Part shown: positions 1 through 7,496 of the stretch, one piece after another
Numbering within the stretch: position 1 is the first letter of the stretch
Layout of the letters: each line of letters begins with the position of its first letter
Assembly (NCBI GenBank): GCA_947497265.1
Contig: CANMFP010000005.1
Coordinates: forward strand, 1-64,000
Source of the DNA: an uncultured Isoptericola sp.
GTDB lineage: Bacteria; Actinomycetota; Actinomycetes; Actinomycetales; Cellulomonadaceae
Length of the DNA: 64,000 nucleotides
Direction of reading: 5' to 3'
Position numbers and translations under genes: made by a program
The notes under the pieces: model-generated
The model's input: only the letters and a program-made list of their open reading frames with translations
What the model was told of the DNA's origin: nothing
Databases searched by the model: none

Positions 1-147
1 CCCGCCGGTTACAACCCGGGGGGGGCGATCGTCGACCGTCGGCGGGACAGGGCCATCCCCTGCGCGCTGTGCGCCCCCCGCGGCCCCCCCCCCCGGGGGG
101 GGGCCCGGGGGGGCCCCGCCGACGGCCGGCGCGAGGCGACAGAGCGG
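1..147. other. Gene-free left edge with extreme G/C homopolymers
   Basis: No credible gene is seen here. Positions 84-117 consist of uninterrupted runs: C x11 (84-94), G x9 (95-103), C x3, G x7 (107-113), C x4. The block is self-complementary, so a strong G/C hairpin could form just past the stop of the importer ATPase gene that ends at 148. It could be the operon terminator. The run lengths look more like a poorly resolved hairpin or a contig end, and should not be taken as exact. The short open frame that crosses it is an artefact of composition. Confidence 0.5.
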
Positions 148-1905
148 TCAGCCGGCCAAGGCGTCGCCCTCCAGGCGTGCGCCGGGGATCGCTGCGAGCA
201 GGTCGCGTGTGTACTGCTCGCGGGGCGTGTCGAAGACCTCGTCCGTCGAGGCCTGCTCGACGACCTTCCCGGACTGCATGACCACCACGTCGTCGGCGAT
301 CTGGCGCACCACCGCGAGGTCGTGGGTGATGAACAGGTAGCTCAGACCGAGATCGGTCTGCAGGTCGCCCAGCAGCTCGAGGATCTGGGCCTGGACGAGC
401 ACGTCGAGCGCCGAGACGGCCTCGTCGAGCACCACCACCTCGGGCTTCAGCGCCAGGGCCCGCGCGATCGCGATGCGCTGCCGCTGGCCACCCGACAGCT
501 CGTTCGGGAACCGCCGCATGGCCGACTGCGGCAACGAGACCATGTCCAGCAGCTCCCGCACCCGGGCCTCGCGCTCCTTCGCCGAGCCGACGCCGTGCAG
601 CTTGAGCGGCTCCTCGATGGACCGGAAGATCGAGAACATCGGGTCGAGCGAGCCGTAGGGGTTCTGGAAAACCGGCTGCACGCGGCGCCGGAAGGCGAAC
701 GCCTCCTTCGTGCCCAGCGAGGCGACGTCCACGCCGTCGAACTCCACGGCCCCGGACGTCGGTTCGAGCAGACCGAGGACCATGTTGGCCGCCGTGGACT
801 TCCCCGAGCCCGACTCGCCCACGATGGCGAGCGTGCGCCCGCGACCGAGCGTGAACGAGACGTCGTCGACGGCCGTGAAGTCGGTCGACGAGCCGGGTCG
901 CGGTCCACGGATCTGGAACACCTTGGTGAGGTTCTTGGCCTCGACCACGGTGGCTGGTCCCGCCACGGCGGGCGGCTCGTCCGTGTGGTGGGCGAGCAGC
1001 TCCGCGGACTCCTCGCCGTGCACGTGCGCGGTCTGGATGCGGCGCGAGGCCAGGGACGGGGCGGAGGCGACCAGCCGCTGCGTGTACGGGTGCTGCGGGT
1101 CGGCGAGGATCGCCTGGGCGGGGCCGGACTCGACCACCTTGCCCTTGAACATGACCAGCAGGTGCTCGGCACGCTCGGCGGCCAGCCCCAGGTCGTGTGT
1201 GATGAACAGCAGCGCCGTCCCGAGGTCTCGCGTCATGCCCTCGAGGTGGTCGAGGATCTGGCGCTGCACGGTCACGTCGAGGGCCGACGTCGGCTCGTCG
1301 GCGATGAGCAGCTGCGGCCGCGAGGCGAGGCCGATGCCGATCAGCGCCCGCTGCCGCATCCCGCCGGAGAACTCGTGCGGGTACTGCCGGGCGCGGCGCG
1401 CGGCGTCGGGCAGGCCGGCCTCGGCGAGCACCTCGGCGACCCGCGCGCGCAGCGCGGTCTTCGACCCCTTGAACCCGTTGGCCTTGAGGGCCTCCTCGAC
1501 CTGGGTGCCGATACGCCACACCGGGTTGAGGTTGGACATCGGGTCCTGGGGAACCAGGCCGATCGCGCGTCCGCGCAGCGCCTCCTTCTCGGCCCGGGAG
1601 GCCGTGACCAGGTCGCGGCCCTCGAACCGGATGGAGCCCCCGGTGACCTTGCCGGTGCCCGGGAGCAGGTCGATGATGGCGGCCGCCGTGGTCGACTTGC
1701 CGGAGCCGGACTCGCCGACAATGGCCACGCTCTGCCCGGGGTAGACGGTGAGGTCCGCCCCGCGGACGGCCTTCACCTCGCCGGCACCGGTGGTGAAGGA
1801 GATCTCCAGGTCGCGGATCTCGAGCAGCGGCTTGCTGGGGTCGAAGGGCGCGGGACCGGCGGTGCCGTCGGCGCCCTCGTTCGTCACGGGGAACTGGGTC
1901 GTCAT
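148..1905 (-). CDS. Oligopeptide-type ABC importer double ATPase (OppD-OppF fusion), system 1
   Basis: A 585-residue protein with two peptide-importer ATPase domains in one chain. The first has Walker A GESGSGKST at about residues 64-72, then signature FSGGMRQR and LLIADEPTSALD. The second has another GESGSGKST, LSGGQRQR and VVVLDEAVSALD. Each half ends with the oligopeptide C-terminal element (PYTQRLV and YTRDLL). It would energise the permeases encoded just upstream (1902-2882 and 2875-3801) at the cytoplasmic face. Its start overlaps the stop of the OppC-like gene by 4 nt, so the genes are translationally coupled. Substrate is inferred from family only (peptides, or sometimes nickel or sugars). 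It is the last gene of its operon. Confidence 0.93.
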   Translation of the reverse strand: MTTQFPVTNEGADGTAGPAPFDPSKPLLEIRDLEISFTTGAGEVKAVRGADLTVYPGQSVAIVGESGSGKSTTAAAIIDLLPGTGKVTGGSIRFEGRDLVTASRAEKEALRGRAIGLVPQDPMSNLNPVWRIGTQVEEALKANGFKGSKTALRARVAEVLAEAGLPDAARRARQYPHEFSGGMRQRALIGIGLASRPQLLIADEPTSALDVTVQRQILDHLEGMTRDLGTALLFITHDLGLAAERAEHLLVMFKGKVVESGPAQAILADPQHPYTQRLVASAPSLASRRIQTAHVHGEESAELLAHHTDEPPAVAGPATVVEAKNLTKVFQIRGPRPGSSTDFTAVDDVSFTLGRGRTLAIVGESGSGKSTAANMVLGLLEPTSGAVEFDGVDVASLGTKEAFAFRRRVQPVFQNPYGSLDPMFSIFRSIEEPLKLHGVGSAKEREARVRELLDMVSLPQSAMRRFPNELSGGQRQRIAIARALALKPEVVVLDEAVSALDVLVQAQILELLGDLQTDLGLSYLFITHDLAVVRQIADDVVVMQSGKVVEQASTDEVFDTPREQYTRDLLAAIPGARLEGDALAG

Positions 1906-2882
1906 CGCTTGCGAGCCTTCGGGTCGAGGGCGTCGCGCACGACGTCGCCCATCATCATGAAGCCGAGCACCGTCAGGGCGAGGCCGCCGGCCGGGTAGAG
2001 GAGGATCTCCGGCGCGGTACGGATCGCACCCTGCGCGGCGGAGATGTCACCACCCCAGGAGACCGTGGACGGCGGCAGGCCGATGCCGAGGAAGCTCAGC
2101 GTCGCCTCGGCGACGATGAACTGACCGAGCGCGACCGTCGCGTAGACGATGATCGGCGCCGCGGAGTTCGGCAGCACGTGCTTCCACAGGATCTGTCCGC
2201 GGCCCATGCCGAGGGACCGGGCAGCGGTGACGAACTCGTTGTTCTTCACCGACAGCACGGTGCCGCGGGTGATCCGGGCGATCTGCGTCCACCCGAACAG
2301 CGCGAGGACGAACGCCACGGTGAAGGACGTGCGGTTGGTCGTCACCGACATGATGACGATGGCTGCGAGCACCAGCGGGATGGCGAAGAAGATGTCCGTG
2401 ATGCGGCTCAGGATCGTGTCGAACCACTTGCCGTAGTACCCGGCGACCGCGCCGATCGCGGTACCGAGGACCACGACCATCGTCGTGGCGAGCACGCCGA
2501 CGACGACGGACGCCCGCGCCCCGAAGATGGTGCGCGTGTAGATGTCGCAGCCCTGCCGGTCGAACCCGAAGGGGTGGCCGGCCTGCGGACCGCCCAGCGC
2601 GTCGGCCAGGTTGCAGACGCGCGGGTTCAACGACGTGAAGAGCCCGGGGAACGCGGCGACGAGGACGACGAGGACGATGATCGCGGCCGAGATCCAGAAC
2701 AGCCAGCGGCCACGCATCTGGTGCCAGGCGTCCCGCCAGAGGCTGGTCGGTGCGTCGTCGGCCTTCACCGCGTCGACGGCGCCGAGACCGCCCTCGTCGA
2801 TCGGTGCGACGTAGCGTTCCTGCCCGGGCCGCGGGGTCGGCGTCACCGACCCGCCCGGGTTCTCGTAGCGGTTGTCAGGCAT
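1902..2882 (-). CDS. Oligopeptide-type ABC importer permease, OppC/DppC-like, system 1
   Basis: A 326-residue inner-membrane permease. An N-terminal cytoplasmic tail of about 60 residues precedes the first membrane segment (WLFWISAAIIVLVVLVAAF). The BPD_transp_1 domain follows, with the EAA-loop region AARSLGMGRGQILWKHVLPN that contacts the ATPase. It carries the typical OppC extracytoplasmic phrase about position in the membrane (HPFGFDRQGCDIYTR). It overlaps the OppB-like gene by 8 nt and the ATPase gene by 4 nt, and works as a heterodimer with OppB. Length is normal for the family. Confidence 0.92.
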   Translation of the reverse strand: MPDNRYENPGGSVTPTPRPGQERYVAPIDEGGLGAVDAVKADDAPTSLWRDAWHQMRGRWLFWISAAIIVLVVLVAAFPGLFTSLNPRVCNLADALGGPQAGHPFGFDRQGCDIYTRTIFGARASVVVGVLATTMVVVLGTAIGAVAGYYGKWFDTILSRITDIFFAIPLVLAAIVIMSVTTNRTSFTVAFVLALFGWTQIARITRGTVLSVKNNEFVTAARSLGMGRGQILWKHVLPNSAAPIIVYATVALGQFIVAEATLSFLGIGLPPSTVSWGGDISAAQGAIRTAPEILLYPAGGLALTVLGFMMMGDVVRDALDPKARKR

Positions 2883-3801
2883 AACGGATCCTCGGGTCGA
2901 GGGCGGCGTACAGTAGGTCCACGAGCAGGTTCGCCGCGATGTAGACCAGCACCAGCACGGTGGTCAGCGACACGACGGTCACGCTCTCGCCGCGGATGAT
3001 CGCGTCGTAGAGGGTGCCGCCCACGCCGTTGATGTTGAAGATGCCCTCGGTGATGATCGCGCCGGACATCAGGGCGCCGATGTCGGCACCGAGGAACGTC
3101 ACCACGGGGATCAGCGAGTTGCGCAGCACGTGGCGACCGGTCACCTCGGAGCGGCGCAGGCCGCGCGCGCGGGCCGTGCGGACGTAGTCGGCCGACATGT
3201 TCTCCGCCACGGAGGTGCGGGTGAGCCGCAGCACGTAGGCGAAGGAGACCGCGGCGAGCACCATCGCAGGCATCAGCAGACTGATGAAGTCGGGATCTCG
3301 TCCGGCGCTGACGGGCAGCCAGCCGAGCCGGACGCCGACGACGATCTGCATGACGAAACCGACCACGAACGTCGGCACCGCGATGAAGATGAGGCTCACC
3401 ACCAGGGCGCTGCCGTCGAAGATCCCGCCCTTGCGCATGCCGGCGACGAGCCCGAAGCCGATGCCGAAGATCGCCTCGAAGGCCAGCGCCATGAGGGCGA
3501 GCTGGATCGTCACCGGGAAGGCGTTGGCGATCACGTCGGTGATCTCGCGGCCCCGGAAGTCGACACCGAAGTCGAGCGTCACCACGCCGCGCAGGAACAG
3601 CAGGTACTGGATGACGAAGGGCTTGTCGAGGTTGTACTCGGCGCGGATCTGCTCCTGCACCGCCTCGGGCAGACCGCGTTCACCACCGAGCGCGGCCACC
3701 GGGTCGCCGGGTCGCAGGAAGACCATGGCGTACAGCAGGAGGGTGGCCCCCAGGAACACAGGGATCACCTGCAGGAGCCTGCGTCCGAGATACCAGAGCA
3801 T
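2875..3801 (-). CDS. Oligopeptide-type ABC importer permease, OppB/DppB-like, system 1
   Basis: A 308-residue protein of ordinary OppB length. It starts with LGRRLLQVIPVFLGATLLLY as the first membrane segment, then the FLRPGDP motif typical of OppB. The EAA loop is VRTARARGLRRSEVTGRHVL and the C-terminus is YAALDPRIRY. It forms the membrane channel with the OppC-like protein encoded downstream. A 230-nt gap containing a hairpin (3988-4021) separates it from the binding-protein gene upstream. That arrangement usually gives more binding protein than permease. Confidence 0.93.
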   Translation of the reverse strand: MLWYLGRRLLQVIPVFLGATLLLYAMVFLRPGDPVAALGGERGLPEAVQEQIRAEYNLDKPFVIQYLLFLRGVVTLDFGVDFRGREITDVIANAFPVTIQLALMALAFEAIFGIGFGLVAGMRKGGIFDGSALVVSLIFIAVPTFVVGFVMQIVVGVRLGWLPVSAGRDPDFISLLMPAMVLAAVSFAYVLRLTRTSVAENMSADYVRTARARGLRRSEVTGRHVLRNSLIPVVTFLGADIGALMSGAIITEGIFNINGVGGTLYDAIIRGESVTVVSLTTVLVLVYIAANLLVDLLYAALDPRIRYA

Positions 3802-3987
3802 GCGAAGTTGTCTCCTCGTGTACCTGGAGGTTCACCCCAGGTTACGGGTTCTGTCTCGTCGCGGCGTCGCAGCCGCGAACGGCGGGAGGGGCGGAGGGCG
3901 TCGGTGGACGGTCCGTGGCCCCGCACGTCGAGTGGTCGACGTCAGACCGTACCGGACGACGCCGACCACTCGGAAACTCTCGCGACA

Positions 3988-4021
3988 GGACGCCGCCCCC
4001 GCAGGTGCGAGGACGGCGTCC
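3988..4021 (-). terminator. Hairpin after the system-1 binding-protein gene
   Basis: An inverted repeat with 8-bp perfect arms (GGACGCCG at 3988-3995, CGGCGTCC at 4014-4021) and an 18-nt loop lies 11 nt past the stop of the binding-protein gene. There is no U-run. It is probably a processing or partial-termination signal between the binding-protein and permease genes. The other importer operon has a much stronger palindrome at the same place (17354-17391). Confidence 0.5.
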
Positions 4022-4031
4022 GGTCAGCGGG

Positions 4032-5654
4032 TCACTCCTTGGTGATCTGGTACAGGATCGGGTCGCTGTCCCAGCCGAACTGAACGTTCTCGACCGTGTC
4101 GGCGTAGCCACCGGTCGCGTTCTGGTACCACAGCGGGATGCCCGGCAGGTCCTGGAACAGGATCTCCTGGGCCTCCTTGTAGAGCTCGGTCGCCGTCTCG
4201 GTGTCCGGGGCCGCGCCGGCCTCGGCCAGCTTGGCGTCGAACTCCTCGGAGGAGTACTGCGCGTCGTTCGAGCCGGCTCCCGAGCCGTAGATCGGGCCCA
4301 GGAAGTTGCTCATCGACGGCCAGTCGGCCTGCCAGCCACCGCGGAAGAGGCCCTCGACCTCGCCCGAGTCGCGGGCGTTGAGGAACTCGTCGAACGTGGT
4401 GTACGGCGCGAACTCGCAGCCGATCTCCAGGTCCTGGCGGATGGTGTTGCACACCGCGTCGACCCAGTCCTGGTGGTCGGAGTCGGCGTTGGAGGCGATC
4501 TTCAGCGTGTAGTCGTCGCCGACGGACTCCATGCTCTCGGCCTCGTCCCACAGCTCCTTGGCGCCCGCGGGGTCGTACTCGAGCACCTCCGAGCCGGGGA
4601 TGTCCTCCGAGTAGCCGTCGATGACCGGCGAGGTGAAGTCGGTCGCCGGGGTGCGCGAGCCGTTGTAGAGCGTCTCGGTGATGGTGTCGCGGTCGATCGC
4701 CATCGAGATCGCCTGGCGGCGCATCACGCCGGCCTCACCCTGGAACTCGGGGAGCCACTCGGGCACGTTGACGACCTGGATGAGCGCGGCCGGCTGGTTG
4801 ACCGCCCGCTCGCCGAGCTGCTCCTCGAAGGTCGCGAACGCCGACGACGGCACGTTCGGCAGCACGTCGAGGTTGCCGTCGAGCATGTCGTTGTACGCCG
4901 TGTCCTCCTCGGTGTACGCCACCATCTCGATGCCGCCGTTGGCGGGCTGGCGCGGACCCTCGTAGCCCTCACGCGGGATGAGCTTGATGAGGCTGTCGTG
5001 CTCCCAGCTCTCCAGCTCGTAGGGGCCGGCGCCGATCGGCGTCTCGCCGAACGAGTCCGGGTCCTCGAAGAAGGCCTCGGGCATCGGGAAGAACGCCGTG
5101 TAGCCCAACCAGAGGGGGAAGTCGGCCGACGGCTCGGCGAGCTCCGCGGTGAACGTGGTCTCGTCGACGGCCTCGACCTCGATGTCGGAGGCCTCCGAGT
5201 CCGAGAAGCCGGCGAAGCCGTTGAAGAAGTACTGCTGGTTCTGGGCGTTGTCCAGGTTCGCGATGAACTTCCACGCGTCCACGAAGCTCGCGGCCGTGAC
5301 CGGCGTGCCGTCGGAGAAGGTCCAGCCGTCCTGGATCGTGATCGTCCAGGACTTGTTGTCCTCGGTCTCGATCGACTCGGCGATCTCGTTCTGCGCGGCG
5401 CCGTCGGCGTCGTAGTAGACCAGACCGGAGTAGATGTTCTTCACCACGAGACCGCCGTAGACCTCGTTGGTCATGCCGGGGGTCAGGGGGTTCTGGGGCT
5501 CACCGCTGTTGACGGAGACGATGCCGGTGCTGGCGCCGTCGCCCTCCGCGGTCGAGTCGCCTTCGTCGGAGCCCGAGTCTCCGCACGCAGAGAGCAGCAG
5601 CGCCGAGGCCAGGGTGAAGGCGCCGATGCCTGCTAGACGTCGTCGAGGTGTCAC
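4032..5654 (-). CDS. Peptide-type ABC importer substrate-binding lipoprotein, system 1
   Basis: A 540-residue family-5 extracellular solute-binding protein. I place the start at the GTG at 5654: AGGAGG ends 4 nt before it, and this gives a clean lipoprotein signal (TPRRRLAGIGAFTLASALLLSAC, lipobox LLSAC). An in-frame ATG at 5678 lies upstream of the Shine-Dalgarno sequence and is unlikely. The mature protein begins with an acidic Ser/Asp/Glu linker. SBP_bac_5 phrases such as WTFSDGTPVTAASFVDAWKF follow, and a C-terminal WDSDPILYQITKE. It captures substrate outside the membrane for the permeases at 1902-3801. First gene of operon 1. A 250-nt control region with direct repeats lies upstream. 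Confidence 0.93.
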   Translation of the reverse strand: MTPRRRLAGIGAFTLASALLLSACGDSGSDEGDSTAEGDGASTGIVSVNSGEPQNPLTPGMTNEVYGGLVVKNIYSGLVYYDADGAAQNEIAESIETEDNKSWTITIQDGWTFSDGTPVTAASFVDAWKFIANLDNAQNQQYFFNGFAGFSDSEASDIEVEAVDETTFTAELAEPSADFPLWLGYTAFFPMPEAFFEDPDSFGETPIGAGPYELESWEHDSLIKLIPREGYEGPRQPANGGIEMVAYTEEDTAYNDMLDGNLDVLPNVPSSAFATFEEQLGERAVNQPAALIQVVNVPEWLPEFQGEAGVMRRQAISMAIDRDTITETLYNGSRTPATDFTSPVIDGYSEDIPGSEVLEYDPAGAKELWDEAESMESVGDDYTLKIASNADSDHQDWVDAVCNTIRQDLEIGCEFAPYTTFDEFLNARDSGEVEGLFRGGWQADWPSMSNFLGPIYGSGAGSNDAQYSSEEFDAKLAEAGAAPDTETATELYKEAQEILFQDLPGIPLWYQNATGGYADTVENVQFGWDSDPILYQITKE

Positions 5655-5750
5655 GTGTCCTCCTGAGTAGGTGTGCACGCTCCCGGCATGGATGTCCGGG
5701 CGCGGTGGTGCCCTGGCGCGGATGGGCGCTCACGGCACGATGCGGGAAGG

Positions 5751-5756
5751 AGCCTA
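5751..5756 (-). promoter_or_regulatory. Candidate -10 box for the system-1 binding-protein gene
   Basis: On the minus strand the sequence TAGGCT fits TANNNT and lies 97 nt upstream of the GTG at 5654. No convincing -35 is visible at the right spacing. The flanking direct repeats (5760-5775 and 5799-5814) would fall at roughly -20 and -60 relative to a start site near 5744. This is an inference from motif position only. Confidence 0.3.
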
Positions 5757-5759
5757 ACC

Positions 5760-5814
5760 CCTCGATCGTGTCCCGGGTCACTCGTCGGCGACAGGGTGCC
5801 TCGATCGTGACCCG
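5760..5814. repeat. Pair of 16-bp direct repeats in the system-1 importer control region
   Basis: CCTCGATCGTGTCCCG (5760-5775) recurs as CCTCGATCGTGACCCG (5799-5814), 15 of 16 identical and 39 bp apart (a little under four helical turns). The core CGATCG is itself palindromic. Both copies lie upstream of the binding-protein gene beginning at 5654, next to the candidate -10 box. Tandem copies at this spacing suggest a binding site for an unidentified regulator. Confidence 0.45.
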
Positions 5815-5845
5815 ATTGGAACGCTGACGAAACCCGGGGGCCTGC

Positions 5846-5857
5846 GCAAGCGCTTTC
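5846..5857. promoter_or_regulatory. LacI-family-like operator half-palindrome
   Basis: GCAAGCGCTTTC contains the perfect 8-bp palindrome AAGCGCTT (5848-5855) with the central CG typical of LacI/GalR operators (AANCGNTT). It lies about 190 nt upstream of the system-1 binding-protein gene and about 50 nt past the end of the LolD-like ATPase gene. No LacI gene is in the window, so the regulator would act from elsewhere. Confidence 0.3.
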
Positions 5858-5904
5858 CGAGGCGCCGGATGCGACATTCGTCCGGTTCGCGACCGGGACG
5901 CACG

Positions 5905-6594
5905 TCACATCAGCCGACCGTCGTGCAGGTCCACCACACGGTCGGCCCGCGCCACCAGCTCCGGGTCGTGGGTGGTCACCACGGCCGCCACCCGCTGGGT
6001 GTGCACCAGCTCGCGCAGCAGGTCCATCACCCGCAGCGCCGTGGCGGAGTCGAGCTGACCGGTCGGCTCGTCGGCGAGCAGCACGCGCGGAGCCGCCACC
6101 AGGGCCCGGGCGATCCCGACCCGTTGCTGCTGCCCGCCCGAGAGCTCGTAGGGCCGCTGGGCGGCGTGCTCCAACAGGCCGACCCGGTCCAGGACCTCGG
6201 CCACCCGGCGCGCCCGCTCGGCCGGGGGTGTGCGCCGCAGCCGCAACGGTACCTCCACGTTCTCCGCCGCGGACAGCACCGGCAGCAGCCCGAACGCCTG
6301 GAACACGTAGCCGATCTCGTCCCGGCGCACGGCGAGCACCTCGTCCGGACGCATCGCCGTCAGCTCGCGCGTGCCCAGCCACACCTGGCCCGACGACGGC
6401 GCGTCCAGCCCGCCGAGCACGTTCAGCAGCGTCGTCTTGCCCGACCCGGAGGGGCCGCGGACCACCAGCAGCTCACCCGGCCCCACCGTGAGGCTCACCC
6501 CGCGCAGCGCGTGCACGGCGGCCGGCCCGCTGCCGAAGGTGCGCGTCACCTCCGTCGCCGCGAGCGCCGTCGTCGTGCCCGGTACCGCCGTCAT
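5905..6594 (-). CDS. LolD/MacB-type ABC ATPase (229 aa)
   Basis: A compact ATPase of the LolD/MacB type. Walker A is GPSGSGKTTLL (about residues 40-50), the signature is LSGGQQQR, Walker B is RVLLADEPTGQLD, and the switch is TTHDPE. Such ATPases pair with FtsX-type permeases. Here two such permeases are encoded directly upstream (7497-13114). The start overlaps the stop of the previous ATPase gene (6591-7469) by 4 nt (ATGA). It is the last gene of the 10-13-kb FtsX segment, and a 250-nt gap follows. Substrate unknown: lipid, lipoprotein or peptide export, or mechanotransmission, are the known roles of this family. Confidence 0.88.
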   Translation of the reverse strand: MTAVPGTTTALAATEVTRTFGSGPAAVHALRGVSLTVGPGELLVVRGPSGSGKTTLLNVLGGLDAPSSGQVWLGTRELTAMRPDEVLAVRRDEIGYVFQAFGLLPVLSAAENVEVPLRLRRTPPAERARRVAEVLDRVGLLEHAAQRPYELSGGQQQRVGIARALVAAPRVLLADEPTGQLDSATALRVMDLLRELVHTQRVAAVVTTHDPELVARADRVVDLHDGRLM

Positions 6595-7469
6595 CGGTCC
6601 CCCTCCTCGGAAGCGTCCGGCCGGACCTGGACGTGGTCCGGCTCCAGGGCGAGCCGCACCCGGTCGCGCAGGTCCAGCGCCGCGACGAAGTCCGTCGGCA
6701 GCTGCAGGCGCCCCACCCGGTCGAGCACCGCGAACTCCTGCGCGACGTGCCGCTCCACGCCCTCGTCGTCGGTCTCCGTGCGGCGCAGCACCTCGGTGGC
6801 GGTGCGGCCGTCGCGGATCTGCACGGTGCGGGCCACGTGCTCGGAGACGGTGGGGTCGTGGGTGACGATGAGCGTGGTCACCCCGGTGGCCGCATTGACG
6901 GCGCGCAGCGCCTCCAGCACCTCCACGCTCGTGGCCTCGTCCAGCTCACCGGTCGGCTCGTCGGCGAGCAGCACCCGGGGGCGGTTGGCGACCGCCACCG
7001 CGACGGCCACGCGCTGCTGCTGGCCGCCGGACATCTCGGCCGGGAGCCGGTCGGCGAGGTCGGTCACCCCCAGCAGGTCGAGCAGCTCGGCCACCCGCTC
7101 GTCCCGTTCGCCCCGCGGCGACCGGGCCAGGTCCAGCACGAGCCGCACGTTCTGCGCGGCCGTCAGGTACGGCAGCAGGTTGCGGGACGTCTGCTGCCAG
7201 ACGAACCCGACGGCGTGGCGCTGGTAGCGCACCCGCTCCCGCCTCGACATGGTCAGCAGGTCCGTACCCGCCACGACGGCCGATCCCCCGGTCGGGGTGT
7301 CCAGCCCGGACAGGATGCCCAGCAGCGTGGACTTCCCTGAGCCCGAGGCCCCCACCACGGCGACCAGCTCTCCCGCCTCGAGGCGCAGGTCCAGCCCTTG
7401 CAGGGCCTGCACCTCCACGCCGTCGGTGGCGAAGATGCGCACCAGCCCGCTGCACAGGATCTCGCTCAT
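6591..7469 (-). CDS. LolD/MacB-type ABC ATPase with an AbrB-like C-terminal tail (292 aa)
   Basis: Residues 1-225 are a normal LolD-type ATPase: Walker A GASGSGKST at about 40-48, MSGGQQQR signature, RVLLADEPTGELD. About 65 extra residues follow. Within them, at about 240-284, EFAVLDRVGRLQLPTDFVAA and LDLRDRVRLALEPDHVQVRP read like a SpoVT/AbrB swapped-hairpin unit (hxxxGRhxhP, then a short helix, then LxxxDxVxhxxE). That tail is absent from the neighbouring 229-residue ATPase. It might regulate the ATPase or mediate dimerisation; DNA binding is not shown. It lies 27 nt after the stop of the FtsX-like gene at 7497. Confidence 0.87.
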   Translation of the reverse strand: MSEILCSGLVRIFATDGVEVQALQGLDLRLEAGELVAVVGASGSGKSTLLGILSGLDTPTGGSAVVAGTDLLTMSRRERVRYQRHAVGFVWQQTSRNLLPYLTAAQNVRLVLDLARSPRGERDERVAELLDLLGVTDLADRLPAEMSGGQQQRVAVAVAVANRPRVLLADEPTGELDEATSVEVLEALRAVNAATGVTTLIVTHDPTVSEHVARTVQIRDGRTATEVLRRTETDDEGVERHVAQEFAVLDRVGRLQLPTDFVAALDLRDRVRLALEPDHVQVRPDASEEGDR

Positions 7470-7496
7470 GCGTCCGTCCCTCCCGGTTCCATCGCC

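Noticed and set aside
69-281. 70-codon frame over the left-edge homopolymers
   Set aside because: Poly-Pro/Gly/Arg translation caused by C and G runs, antisense to the importer ATPase.
322-1998. 558-codon open frame on the plus strand opposite the importer ATPase gene
   Set aside because: It is antisense to a gene with two intact ATPase domains. The translation is Arg/Gly/His-rich without any motif, as expected from GC-rich shadow frames.
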